This document shows positions 31,965 through 42,176 of a DNA stretch of 64,000 bases, piece by piece (the first letter of the stretch is position 1; each line of letters begins with the position of its first letter). The notes under the pieces are model-generated. The model worked only from the letters and a program-made list of their open reading frames with translations, was not told the DNA's origin and made no database searches. Location of the stretch: the NCBI GenBank assembly GCA_900618795.1, contig UYJD01000013.1, forward strand, positions 594,537-658,536, in the 5' to 3' direction. The position numbers and the translations under genes are program-made. This DNA is from Cyanodermella asteris (Eukaryota > Ascomycota > Lecanoromycetes > Ostropales > Stictidaceae).

Positions 31965-34900
31965 ATGGCTGACGATGGCTCAGAACAGGAGTTTCGAGAC
32001 AACAGCGCTGCTGGCCAAGTCAGGAGGGTCTTTCAGCGTCTCAGAGGTCTATCTCGACAAAGTTCCAAGAGTACTCCAACAGATCAGAATTCGGAAGCAC
32101 CTTCGCCTACATCACTACGTTTCGGCTCCCCCGAACCACTTCCTCCCCTCCCTATCACTCCGAACCCTCAGTACGGATCCCACTTTACATCCTCACCAAA
32201 TACTTCCCCACTAGAGACTATCCACCGGTGCCCCAGCGGGAAATTCCATCCCAACGCGGTCGCGGCCTGTGACGGCAGCTGCAGTGCACGTGTCCCGATA
32301 GACATCGAGGCACTCGAGAACGCATTAAGCCCGCGAAGACCAAGTGCAGGATCAGGCAGTGGCGCGGCTTCGTCAGGTTTTGCAAGTACACAGCCAGACA
32401 AGCATCGCCACAAAGCTGGTCCAAGTCAAACGTCAGTTGACATCCACGCGCTTGGTTCTGCAGCGAGCCTTCGGCGACCACCCACTCACAGGCGACCTAA
32501 TCACTCTTCCCGCGAATTTGCGGCCATCTTTCCACATCTAGTCCGAAGCGACTCTGGTAACCAGAACGAAAAGCTGCAGAACGTCGTTGAGTGGCGCTCA
32601 CAGGTCTATTTGTGCAAGAATCTCGAGAACATGGCGTCGCGACCAGAGAGCATGATGGTGCAGGGTGGGCCGAGGGAGTACAAGAAAAGAGCGATACAAG
32701 AGGCGCAAAACGCACAGGACGCCATTGACAAATGGTTTGCGCGCGAGGACAGTCCCTTCAAGGGTAAATACAAATTCAAAGAGCTGATAGGCAAGGGCTC
32801 TTATGGCAGAGTCTACAAGAGGTAAGTCCCTACGTGAACGGTCAGGGGAGATGGTGCTGATGCTCGCAGTGTTGAGACTGCCACGGGCCACCTTGTAGCT
32901 ATCAAGGTGCTGTCTCCCGACGAGCAGGACATTACCATCCCAGCAGAAGCGCGTGATCATAGTCTTCAGGAGGTGTTGCGCGAGATCAATATCCTAGAGC
33001 GACTCCAACAGAGTAATGCTGTCAACATCAACGAATTCGTTGAAGCGGGAACTGTTCACTCGCAGCTTTGGATTGTTAGCGACTACTGTTCTGGTGGAAG
33101 CCTGACAACTCTGAAACGTGCTGCTGGTAACAAAATTAACGAAGAGCCATACATCAAGATCATTGCACGCGAGCTCGCAAAAGGCCTAGCCTCTGTTCAT
33201 AAGGCGGGAATCATTCACCGAGATATCAAATGTGCGAATGTCATGGTCTCTGAAAATGGAGCGTTGAGGATCATCGACTTTGGCGTCTCTGGGGTTCTCC
33301 AATCGAATATGGACGAGGACAAGCGCAAGACAGTCATCGGAACTCTGCACTGGATGGCTCCCGAAATTCAGCATATGCCGGATAAGGAGGTACTCCACGG
33401 CTCTGAGGTGGACGTGTGGGCATACGGCGTCACCCTTTACGAGTGCGCCATGGGCAACCCCCCCAACCCCACAGTTGGTCAAGTCAGTCGTCTTCGTGCC
33501 ATGACGAAGCAGAGTCCACCTCGCTTGCCCAATGACATGGGTTTCTCTGCCGATTTGAAGGATCTCATCGCTTTTTGCTGCAACCCGGATCCGGCAAAGC
33601 GACCGACCATGCACCAAGTCTGCGAACATCCTTACAATCTGGGGACAGAATCGGAATACCCAACTCATGCACTCAGAAGCTTGGTCGAAAATTACTACAA
33701 TTGGGAGCGAAGTGGAGGAAACAGGTTATCTCTCTGGCAGCCTGGTGGTGCGCAGCAAGCCAGCATCCCCGCTGTCCCACCGCTTCCTGGGCAAGATGAA
33801 TGGGTTTTCAGTACGACACCTGATTTCGATCAACAGCACGAGGCAAATGATGATGGCGGGTTTGATCTGTCTAGCTCGCCTCCGCGCGAAGCAGACGAGT
33901 TCGATGATGGCCTGAGCATGCACACGCTTCGCCCGTCTCGTGAATCAGAGAATTCTGCTGCTCCTGCGCCCAACCGAGCGGAGCAAGACGCGGGTGCTCG
34001 TCGTGGTGCTAGAAATCTTGCTGGTTTGTTCGATCATTCAGCAGCCCCCTACAAGTTCGGCGAGAGTCCAGCAACAGACTTACCTCTGCGGTCCGGTACG
34101 AGCAGCTCGTCGCTTCATAGTAAGGAGTTAAGCTTCTCGTCAAATGATGAAGGTCCTCCGCAGATTGACTTGGAAGCCATTAACAAGAAGAAACGGGCTA
34201 CAATGGCCTGGAAATGGACGACTGATGGTGTAAGCAGTGAAAATGCAGAGACAAGTCTCCCACACGCACGTCCAGTGCTACAGCACGCCAATACGTTTGC
34301 CGGAGAGCCTGCTACCGCCAGAGATGCTCGACAGACCCTAGACCTCGATTCTCTGATGAACCCTGGCCAGAATCGTCAAGCACGTGAGACACTCGATCTT
34401 GACTCACTGATGAACCCTGAACAGGCACGTCAGGCACGTGAGACGCTCGATCTTGATGCATTGATGAATCCTGATCAACTTCGTCGGGCCCGCGAGACGC
34501 TTGATCTTGAGAACTCGATGAACCCGAACCAGGCTCATCAGAGTGCTCGTGATACTTTGGACCTGGATCAGCTGATGGGAGGAGCACCCCCGGCGCATGC
34601 TGTCCATGCCGCGAGCTTTGCTGCCACGATGTCCGGGCCTCGTCCAGAGGCGAACGACAATCGACAGACTCTTGACCTCGACGCACTAATGGGGGATACC
34701 GGTAACGGTGCTCTCGCACCGCCTTTCACCTATACTGAACCAAGCAGTGAGGCGACGATGCGCCCAGCTTCTCAATACCCACACATGAGGCAGCCGCAAG
34801 TCCAGGGTCTCGACTTCGCAGCACAACAACCACAGTACGGTTTTCAAAACCAAACAGCACCCGCACACTCTCGGCAGATATCGCAGCAGTCAAGACCTGC

Positions 34901-35408
34901 CACCCTCGATCTAGATTCACTCATGAATGGCGGCAACGCGGCTATGCTCGACGCTATGATGGCTGGCGAACACGACTTTGAAGGTCCGTCCGGTCACGCA
35001 CCCAGTATTGAAGATCAACACGCTGGTTATCCGACTTCGCGCGCATATGGCGACGACAGACTAGGTTTGTCGTCTTCTTCTCCCCCGGGTTCTCCTTTCG
35101 GAGGTCATCAATCTTCTTTACCTCGGATTCCGGACTACCCTCTGCCCATAAATCCTCTCGCACTTCGCGATGATGCGCCGCCGGATTTGGTGCAGAGCGA
35201 GCTTCGTCGCCTTCTGGCTATGTTCAGTCACGCGCTGAACATCAATCATGAATACCTTGCCGAGGCGTCTCGTATGGCGGGTCCAGCCAGGCACAGCCGA
35301 CAACCTGCGGCCAACGGACACAGCAGGGCACCGAGTTCCGTGAGTAGCATTCGCGATGATACGAGCTCCCGCGACGAAGGCGCTGAGGGTGATCGTGAAG
35401 ATGAGTAA
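31965..35408 (+). CDS. STE20/GCK-type serine/threonine kinase with TLDLD-x-LM repeat tail
   Basis: Two exons, 31965-32821 and 32870-35408, joined over a 48-nt intron (GTAAGT..CGCAG) inside the glycine loop region; 1131 aa. Residues 1-265 are mostly disordered, with a Cys/His-containing patch (HRCPSGKFHPNAVAACDGSC) near 90-110. The kinase domain (about 268-540) has IGKGSYGRVYK, VAIKVL, HRDIKCANV (about 402), DFGVSG (about 421), GTLHWMAPE and VDVWAYGVTLYECAMGNPP, typical of STE20 germinal-centre kinases (Kic1/Nak1-like group). The C-terminal 590 residues are disordered but carry a KKRATMAWKW motif and seven copies of a TLDLD-type motif (listed separately). Likely role: polarity or morphogenesis signalling, inferred from family. 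Confidence 0.87.
34329..34583 (+). repeat. Tandem 54-bp coding repeat (R[QE]TLDLD-x-LMNP) in the STE20-type kinase
   Basis: Units begin at 34329, 34383, 34437, 34491 and 34548, i.e. three exact 54-bp steps and one of 57 bp. Each encodes R-[QED]-TLDL-[DE]-x-x-M followed, in the first four, by NPxQ and an Arg/Ala-rich spacer. Two more isolated copies lie at about 34660-34690 (RQTLDLDALMGD) and 34896-34925 (ATLDLDSLMNGG), giving seven in total. Confidence 0.9.
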
Positions 35409-35845
35409 GCATGGGCTTGCATTCATGGGATGAGCGCGGCGTTGTCGGTGCGTTTGAGTCGCACAGCGACGATTGTGGGGTTTCCACCATGAAAAGCATT
35501 ATGAGGCGTAAAGAATTTGGGCCGAGCTCGACAAGTACGAAAATGGATTGATCACAAGATGGCGCGTTAGGACGATTGTGGGCAAGTACTTGTGGTCGAC
35601 CGATCTTGACGGCATGAGAAACGACGAATCTGATGAAATTTGTATGCCGGATTTGAGCTGAGTATCTCCTGGGAACTTGTCATCTATCATGGGAAGATAC
35701 TCGAAGAACCAATTCATGACCTGATCTGACAGGCAACTTTAGACTGCCGTGAAGCGTCATTGTGATTCCAACCAAGTAATTACATTGATCATTATATCAG
35801 TTTCGCGTAGACACATGGCTCCTTTCCATTCGTAGACGCCCATTA
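35409..35845. other. Intergenic between convergent genes
   Basis: Shared 3' flank of the STE20-type kinase and the PIR-like gene; nothing recognised. Confidence 0.5.
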
Positions 35846-36327
35846 TTATATGATGGCTGCGGCCATGCCAATAGCTGCGACAAGGTAGGCCTGGGGAACC
35901 ACGGTCACAGCAGGAGCGGCACCGTGGAACATGGACGTGGCCGCAGCGACAGCCTGAGGCTGGCCGTCGGTGAATTCAGAGACAGGAACGGCGCTCGCCA
36001 TTGCGGTAGCCTGCAGTTTTGTCAGTGAACCTGCCATCGTTGCTGTTGCGATTCATGCGAATAGAATATACCTGAGGCTGGCCGTCAGTGAATTCGGACA
36101 CCGGGACGGCTCCAGCTCCGGCGCCGGCGCCGACGGCCTCAGACGACGCCTTTGTGGCCTGCGAAATAGGAGGTCAGTGCCGCTCAACATGCAAACGGAC
36201 GATTGTCGAGTATAACGTACAGCAGCTGAGCCAGCGGCGGTAGCCTTGGCCGAACCAGAAGCAGCCTTGGATCCCGTGGCAGCAGCAGCGACGAAGCCGC
36301 GAAAACAGAGCTGAGAGAGACACGCAT
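35846..36327 (-). CDS. PIR-like repeat cell-wall protein, probably GPI-anchored
   Basis: Minus-strand exons 36221-upstream, 36158-36072 and 36010-35846, with introns 36220-36159 (GTACGT..CGCAG) and 36071-36011 (GTATAT..TGCAG). The middle and last exons each carry AVPVSEFTDGQPQ, close to the fungal PIR consensus (Q-I-x-D-G-Q-x-Q). The rest is Ala/Ser/Thr/Gly-rich. The last exon ends FHGAAPAVTVVPQAYLVAAIGMAAAII, a hydrophobic GPI-addition-like tail. The first exon is uncertain. The best signal peptide (ATG 36327, MRVSLSSVFAAS) is out of frame with the conserved exon-1 reading (VAAAATGSKAASGSAKATAAG) by one base. An alternative start (ATG 36514, spliced 36503 to 36310) keeps the frame but gives a poor signal peptide. 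Likely role: wall glucan-linked structural protein. Confidence 0.65.
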
Positions 36328-38103
36328 CGTGTGGAAGGACAGGCGAGTGTGCTTGTGCAGGGAATTTTAAACGAATGCAAGTGAACTCGAGACAAGAGAC
36401 CGTAGACGGGACAGTGGGACGCGATGGGAAGCGAAGGTCGAAAACTCTCACGGCAACAGGGCACTAGAGCAGGGAGGGAGGACCCGGCCTTGTATACCTT
36501 ACTCCAGAAAGCATAGCTGCGCTGGCCCCGTCAGGACTCGACATGGGTAGTTGGAGGAGCGCTGAACATGTTGGACAGTCCACTAGACGGTACCAGGCCC
36601 GGGTATCCGCCTCTTACCTGTTCCTGTCGGTTCTGTGTGGAAGGACGGGACCGATGGGGGATGATGACGGCGGAAGCGTGAGCGGCCTGTCGTCTTGTCG
36701 AAGCTTGTCTGCATAGGCTTTCGTCGCTAAAGTGACGCCAGCCGTGCCGTTCTGTGGTAGCCCATTGGTTGGGCGCCGACGAGAGGGCAGAAAAAGCAGC
36801 TGAAGAAGAGAGCGGCGTGGAGGGGATAGTGACATGTGGAAGGGAGCTGAATGAGCTCGATGATCGATCCCCGCAAAGTGGAATAACCGTGCGGCGCATG
36901 CGGTGCCTGGCGATCTTCCGAGGCTTGACGTTCGTACCAAGCTCGACGTGCTCCCGTTCCGTCCAGCTCTGTCTCATCTGTCCGTCCTTGCTTGCTGCGA
37001 GTGCCGGAACTTCGGTCATCATTGTCAATTGTGCCGTCTGGGTCAAACCAGACACGAATTTGTATTTGTTCTCTGCAGCGCGAATGCCGAGCCTTGCGCC
37101 TGTGTTTGTGGAGCAGGAATTTTTCGAGAAGTAAGCTGGGCTGGAAGCTGGAGCCGTACTTGTCCAAACTGTGGCACAGACACGAGATGGCCAACCTTAT
37201 GTCGCCGGCTTAGATTATCGTCCAATCGATACGGTCGGTGGCTCACTGGGCAGGTTGGCTCTTCTGGCCTTGCGCCGGTGCAACCTTGCTACAGTAGGCC
37301 CATTGGTCTCAGACTCCACGATGAGATCACAGTAGTTCCGAAGTGCTTCTGTTTTGTCCCGTGATTGCAGCCACTCGCTGGCTCTAAAACGAAATAACCC
37401 AAGTTTTACACATGACAAGGAGAAGCTGCGCGATCTCCAGCCAGATGCTAGAGCGACGTTTTGCGGACTTGGCGTTGGTCGGGGTAGGGCGTATCTCACG
37501 CCGTTTGAAGCGGAAATACATGTCACGAGGTCATTGAGCGCAGAGACAAGTGCAAAAACGACAGTGACATGCTTCTGTTGCTCAAGTGGCCCAAAATTGA
37601 GAGTTTCATAATGCTGCTCCAAAGGTCGTCGATACATCATGTAGGGAATGGAGCCTAGGCGTTCGTAGGCACCCGGGGCTGGCTCAACATTTCCGAAGTC
37701 AAGGGAGAAAACTGCAATGATGCAGCCGTGAACGCAACTTAGATGAAACGGAAAGCTAATGGATCTGTATCAATCTGCTGCGCTTGACGTGCGAGTACCC
37801 GAAATCAAATTATGTTCGCGGTGAAAGCAAGGCGATTTGCAGGTGAGGCGCGTGACGCAATTGGCAGCCGCTGCCGGCCAAGGGATTCATTCCAGTATTC
37901 CTCCAGTCGATTCGCGCTCGCATCAGCTTTACTTTCAAGCCAACGATCCGCCCACCAGACATCTGACTTGAGCTAACATAGCTTGCAGTCATATCTCATG
38001 TGTTTCCGGCCCAAATAAGCGTGCGGCAATTGTGTTTGTTTAACAGCTCAAATACTGCGCGACACCACACCCAGGAGCTGCCACCAGCAAAGGGTTCCAC
38101 GCC
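36328..38103. other. 1.8-kb intergenic stretch, no gene recognised
   Basis: Overlapping frames of 70-175 codons occur on both strands at 36.5-37.6 kb. None starts convincingly or shows a domain. The right part should hold the promoter of the Acinus-like gene. Confidence 0.4.
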
Positions 38104-39732
38104 ATGTCCGATTACAACTCTCTTAAGGTCGTTGACCTGAAGGAACTGCTCAAAGAACGCAATCTGCCTGTCAGTGGGAAGAAAGCCGATCTAATTCAGC
38201 GACTGGAAGAAGCAGATGCAGCGCAGAGTGTCAATGCTGAGCCTACGCCCGAGCTCGAGTCTCAACCCGGGTCCGAAAAGGAGCCAAAGATTGCTCAAGA
38301 ATCGCCTTCGGCAGAACCACCAACCGCAGAGGCGCAAGCATTAGATCCTCAGCCTGGTATTGAGCAATGGGTGATAACGAAGCCCGTGCCAGAATCCAAC
38401 GCCGCCGGGCATGTCACCGTCGAGACCGTAGCCACACCGATCCGGGACTCTGCAAATAGAGACGACGCACGTGGCACGCCTCCAGCACACCAAGACGACC
38501 TGTCTGAGAAGTTGCATTCCGGGAATTCTGCTCTATCTCTCAAACATTCTCCAGCTGAGACGACGAGCCAAGCCGCAAAGGCTGCGACGGAAGTCACCGC
38601 CAGCAAGGAGCGATCATCGTCATTGGCACAATCTGATGCTCAAATTGATCAGAGAAAACGGAGAAAGCGCAGTAGAACGCCGGCGCCAAATGAAAACGAC
38701 GTTCACAAGAAACTGAAAAGTGCTCATGGCCAGGTCAAAATTACGCTTCCTGAGGATGTTGGTACGAAGCCAGAAGATCTGACTCACCAACAACCACAGT
38801 CTACGATTACGACGGGCCAATCGGGCGAAACAGCTCTGCAGAGCGGTGCAGTGGGTGATAACGAGGAACTCGAGAATGGACGGACCCTGACAACAGAGTC
38901 TGCGGACGTGGAAGCTGTATCAGCAAACACCAGAAACGAGCAGCTCAACGCAGAGCCTGCAAAGCACCCTCCCTCTAATACGCTGTATGTCAAGAATCTG
39001 AAACGTCCTCTCCAGTCCGGAGCCCTACAAGCGCATTTGATCGAGCTCGCGGGGACAAACGAAGCGGACCAAGAGGCGGTTATCGCAGATTTCTTCATCG
39101 ATAAACTCAGAACGCACTGCTTTGCCAGATTCGGTACAGTGGAACAAGCTTTGCGAGCTCGGAATCGGCTACACAATCAAGCCTGGCCAGATCAACGAGC
39201 TCCGGAGAAGCTATGGGTAGATTTCATCCCCGAGCAAAAGTTCGATGAATGGGTCGCGACTGAAGAATAGTCAGGGAGCGGTGAACGCTACCAAGTAGTA
39301 TATGAGACGGTAGAAGGGCAAATAGTTCCGCGACTGACGGATGGTTCCGATCTCATGGAAAATCAGAACGGCAAGCCGAAACCTGATGCGCCGAAAGGTC
39401 CTGAGTTGAAACCCAAGGGGCCAACTCACGACGATCGTGCCAAAGGCTTTAAGACACTCGACGACTTATTCCGCAGCACAAAAGCAAGGCCGCAGCTTTA
39501 TTTCTTACCCGTCGATCAGCAGACGGTCGATAGACGATTAAAAGAATTGGCTCAGGGGCGAGGCGGTGGCCGCGCAAATGGAGATGCACGATACACATTC
39601 CAGGACGGCAGTCTGGTTGTTGAAGGACCGGACAACGGCCTTAGACTTGATAGGCCGCGGGGTTTCGTGGGAGGTTTGCATAAGCCAGTGCAGTACGGAG
39701 ACAGGAGGCGTCCAGAGCACAGACGCTACTAG
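38104..39732 (+). CDS. Acinus-like SAP/RRM protein with in-frame TAG before its RSB motif
   Basis: The frame opens at ATG 38104 and runs to TAG at 39268-39270 (388 aa). It then stays open in the same frame to 39732. Residues 1-40 form a SAP DNA-binding motif (LKVVDLKELLKERNLPVSGKK..LIQRL). A long acidic, Lys/Arg-patched linker follows, and an RRM from about 292 (NTLYVKNLKRPL .. HCFARFGTVEQALRAR .. LWVDFIP). After the TAG come RYQVVYETVEG and LDDLFRSTKARPQLYFLPV, the RNPS1-SAP18-binding motif of Acinus in the ASAP complex (mRNA splicing and exon-junction function). Without it the protein should not join ASAP. No intron of normal size removes the TAG while sparing the conserved RRM end. The choices are readthrough, a recent CAG-to-TAG change, or a sequence error. 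Confidence 0.8.
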
Positions 39733-40125
39733 CAAGCAGGTCTGTCTATGCTATTATGTGCTTTATACCCGGGAATCAAGATGATGTGATTGGTGCTCAA
39801 GTATTATCGTCGTCACAAGTCACGGCAGGTGCAATTGTCTCTCTTGAACTGTAATTTAGCTACAATTTTCTCAAAACAAGACCTGACATGGCATGTGTGC
39901 AGGGAGTGGGTGGGGAGAGCGGCTACCAAGAACCTCTGTACCCATGGAATTTTTTCAAATTCCTGGAGAATCCCAACCAACGTCGGTGACACATGATCAA
40001 CTGCATAGCAGCGATCGCAATCATGACTGGCTTGACTCTTCCATACGTTGTGCACTGGCTCAACCGGGCCGAGGTGTGTGAAGTGACCGAGCTGCGCCAC
40101 ATGCTGAGCCTCAGACACGTCGCGG
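39733..40125. other. Intergenic, left part
   Basis: 3' flank of the Acinus-like gene and distal promoter of RNase H2B; nothing recognised. Confidence 0.45.
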
Positions 40126-40140
40126 ACGCGCCCTGACGCG
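40126..40140. promoter_or_regulatory. Paired ACGCG cores upstream of RNase H2B
   Basis: ACGCG at 40126-40130 and 40136-40140, ten bases apart, 432-446 bp before the ATG. ACGCG is the core of the MBF (MluI cell-cycle box) site. Functional assignment is inference. Confidence 0.4.
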
Positions 40141-40571
40141 ACGCAAAGATGAACCACAACCTGATCCTCAGGCTTACAAGGACCGCTCTGAACTCAACTG
40201 AGAGAGCTTTCGTCAATTGATCGATCTAGATCTCTCAAGCTCGAGACACGTTCCCAAGGCTGTTGGCCTGTAGCTGAGACTTCGTTCGTTTCCAAGCTGA
40301 GCTTTGTCTGCTTTTCTTCCTTACTACCTCCTACTGGCAATATCTGTTGCGTTGGCTGTTCAAAAGCTTTAAGAAGGCATCAGAGAGCTTACTTAATTGC
40401 ATTTCAGCCCACAGCAAAGTTCCGATCCGCAATATTGTCAGTACTTCCATTTGCACTACATTCGGACCTTTCTTCCACCTGGTCCTTCGGCTCCGAAACT
40501 GGGCTCCGAACTCGACCTTTGGGGCGCGTACATTCACAGCATACATCTCTGCGCCCATTACAGATTTAGCA

Positions 40572-42176
40572 ATGCCCGGCACTAGATCGAAGCGCAGCGC
40601 GGACGCTGCTGGCGGCGCCGAAGGAACCACAGCGACCTCACATATAACCTACACGAACGACCCTCTGCCCGAAGTTTGGATAGCAAACGGATTCTCAAAA
40701 GACTATTCAATTATCACATTACCCGATCCGAAGACATCCGAGCCACGTTGGTTCATACAAAGCGAATCTACCTCACTAGGAGAGCTGCGAACATTCAGCG
40801 CTCCAACGCCAGCGAGCTTTCTAATTCATCCGGAAGACATTCCATCGCATAGAGGCTCAGCGGATGTCGGAGAGACTGATGAGCGACCGGCAGACCCGTC
40901 CGACTGTGATCAGAACTTTCTAGGGCGATTCAAGTCTGAGAGTGTCATCAATGCCGATGCAACATCTAAAACCTGGGGCGAGGAGGTCAAGCGGCTTCAA
41001 GGACTCAAACTTGAGACAGAGCAAATGCTCAATGACGCATGCAAGTCTGGTGCGGACGGAGATGTCGCTGCTGAAGAAGCACTGGCGGAGAAGCAGGCTG
41101 AAGCGTCGCGGCGCTGCCTTCACCTTGATGCACACATTGCTTACTGCGAGCTGCAGGAGCGCAAGCACCTCACGACGTGTAATGATGCATCTGAGCAATC
41201 CAAACCCGAGAGTGGTGACGCGAATGACTGCCGACTTTTCACGACGAGACAGACTCTTCACGTGGTTACAGAAATAGACATCATCTTTGTTCTGCTCCCG
41301 GTACTGTGCCCGAGACCGGATGCCAAAGCTCAAAATGATGGCTTCCGCGTTCGATTTCGCCCGCTCGACGACATCATTGAGACTTGGTGCGATATGGAAG
41401 GATCCCAAGCTACGAGGCTGCTGAAAGATTCTGCATGGCAGGCGAAAATACAGAAGGCGCTAGAGCGCATTTGTGACGTGGTAGAAGCTGGCGATGAAAA
41501 GGCTTACGGATTCAGATTGGCTAAGTTTCAGAGCATTGTGACGAACAAAGCTACAAAACTTGCCAAAGCCGGTCTTCCGCAAAGTTTAGAAGACCAGGCT
41601 CTGAGGCTCATCGAGAACAGGGAGATAGCCATTACAGCAGAGCAAGAAACCCCGACTGAAACGCCACCTGCAGCTGGAACTCCGAGAGAGCTCAGTGTGG
41701 CAACAAACGACACCCAGGAAAGTGCTGTCAGCGCCGTCTTCACCCCGGTCGAGGCTGATGACAGCCAAATTACAGTCGAAGACACCTCCGACAGCAACTT
41801 GCAGACGCTAGCACGCATGCGTGTTGCCATTGGATTTATCTTGGCCAACTACGTACCCGAACACGTCAGCACAGAGATCGTCAACCGAATCGATGCAGAT
41901 GCAAGCAAGACCACCGATTTCCAAGAGCTGCATGACACCGTCAAGCGTAGGCGAGAGGCGGACAAGCGCGTCGATGTGAGCCGACTATACTCTGGAAAGC
42001 GTAGCGCCGAGGACGAGATTCGCAGCGAGGAGCGCGCTGAGAAGAAGCGCAAACTAGAGGAGGAAGAAAAGAAGAGAAAGGAGGCCAGTCACGGCGTGAA
42101 GGCATTAGCCAAGGTGAACGTCAAAGGCATGGCCAAGATGACATCCTTTTTCCAGGCAAAAACGAAAAAGCAATGA
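40572..42176 (+). CDS. rnh202: Ribonuclease H2 subunit B (Rnh202) with C-terminal PIP-like box
   Basis: Single exon of 534 aa from the ATG at 40572. The in-frame extension upstream (from 40347) lacks any ATG and is low in similarity to the family. The N-terminal part has the RNase H2B triple-barrel pattern (VWIANGFSKDYSIITLPDPKT..RWFI) and the central part FTTRQTLHVVTEIDIIFVLLPVL. The C-terminal helical region ends with a Lys/Glu-rich helix. The final residues GMAKMTSFFQAKTKKQ contain M-x-x-M-x-x-F-F (520-527), a PCNA-interacting-protein box in which Met replaces the usual Gln, at the place where human RNASEH2B has its own. RNase H2 removes ribonucleotides from DNA; the B subunit tethers the enzyme to PCNA, encoded 14 kb downstream. 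Confidence 0.9.
   Translation: MPGTRSKRSADAAGGAEGTTATSHITYTNDPLPEVWIANGFSKDYSIITLPDPKTSEPRWFIQSESTSLGELRTFSAPTPASFLIHPEDIPSHRGSADVGETDERPADPSDCDQNFLGRFKSESVINADATSKTWGEEVKRLQGLKLETEQMLNDACKSGADGDVAAEEALAEKQAEASRRCLHLDAHIAYCELQERKHLTTCNDASEQSKPESGDANDCRLFTTRQTLHVVTEIDIIFVLLPVLCPRPDAKAQNDGFRVRFRPLDDIIETWCDMEGSQATRLLKDSAWQAKIQKALERICDVVEAGDEKAYGFRLAKFQSIVTNKATKLAKAGLPQSLEDQALRLIENREIAITAEQETPTETPPAAGTPRELSVATNDTQESAVSAVFTPVEADDSQITVEDTSDSNLQTLARMRVAIGFILANYVPEHVSTEIVNRIDADASKTTDFQELHDTVKRRREADKRVDVSRLYSGKRSAEDEIRSEERAEKKRKLEEEEKKRKEASHGVKALAKVNVKGMAKMTSFFQAKTKKQ

Noticed and set aside
36531-37640. Several 70-175-codon frames on both strands between the PIR-like and Acinus-like genes
   Set aside because: They overlap each other in antisense, mostly start at non-ATG codons and show no domain, signal peptide or splice pattern.
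38104-39732. Two separate genes instead of one Acinus-like gene
   Set aside because: The second frame is in phase, begins mid-linker at a Met and carries the RSB motif that belongs to Acinus-type proteins; one interrupted gene is simpler.
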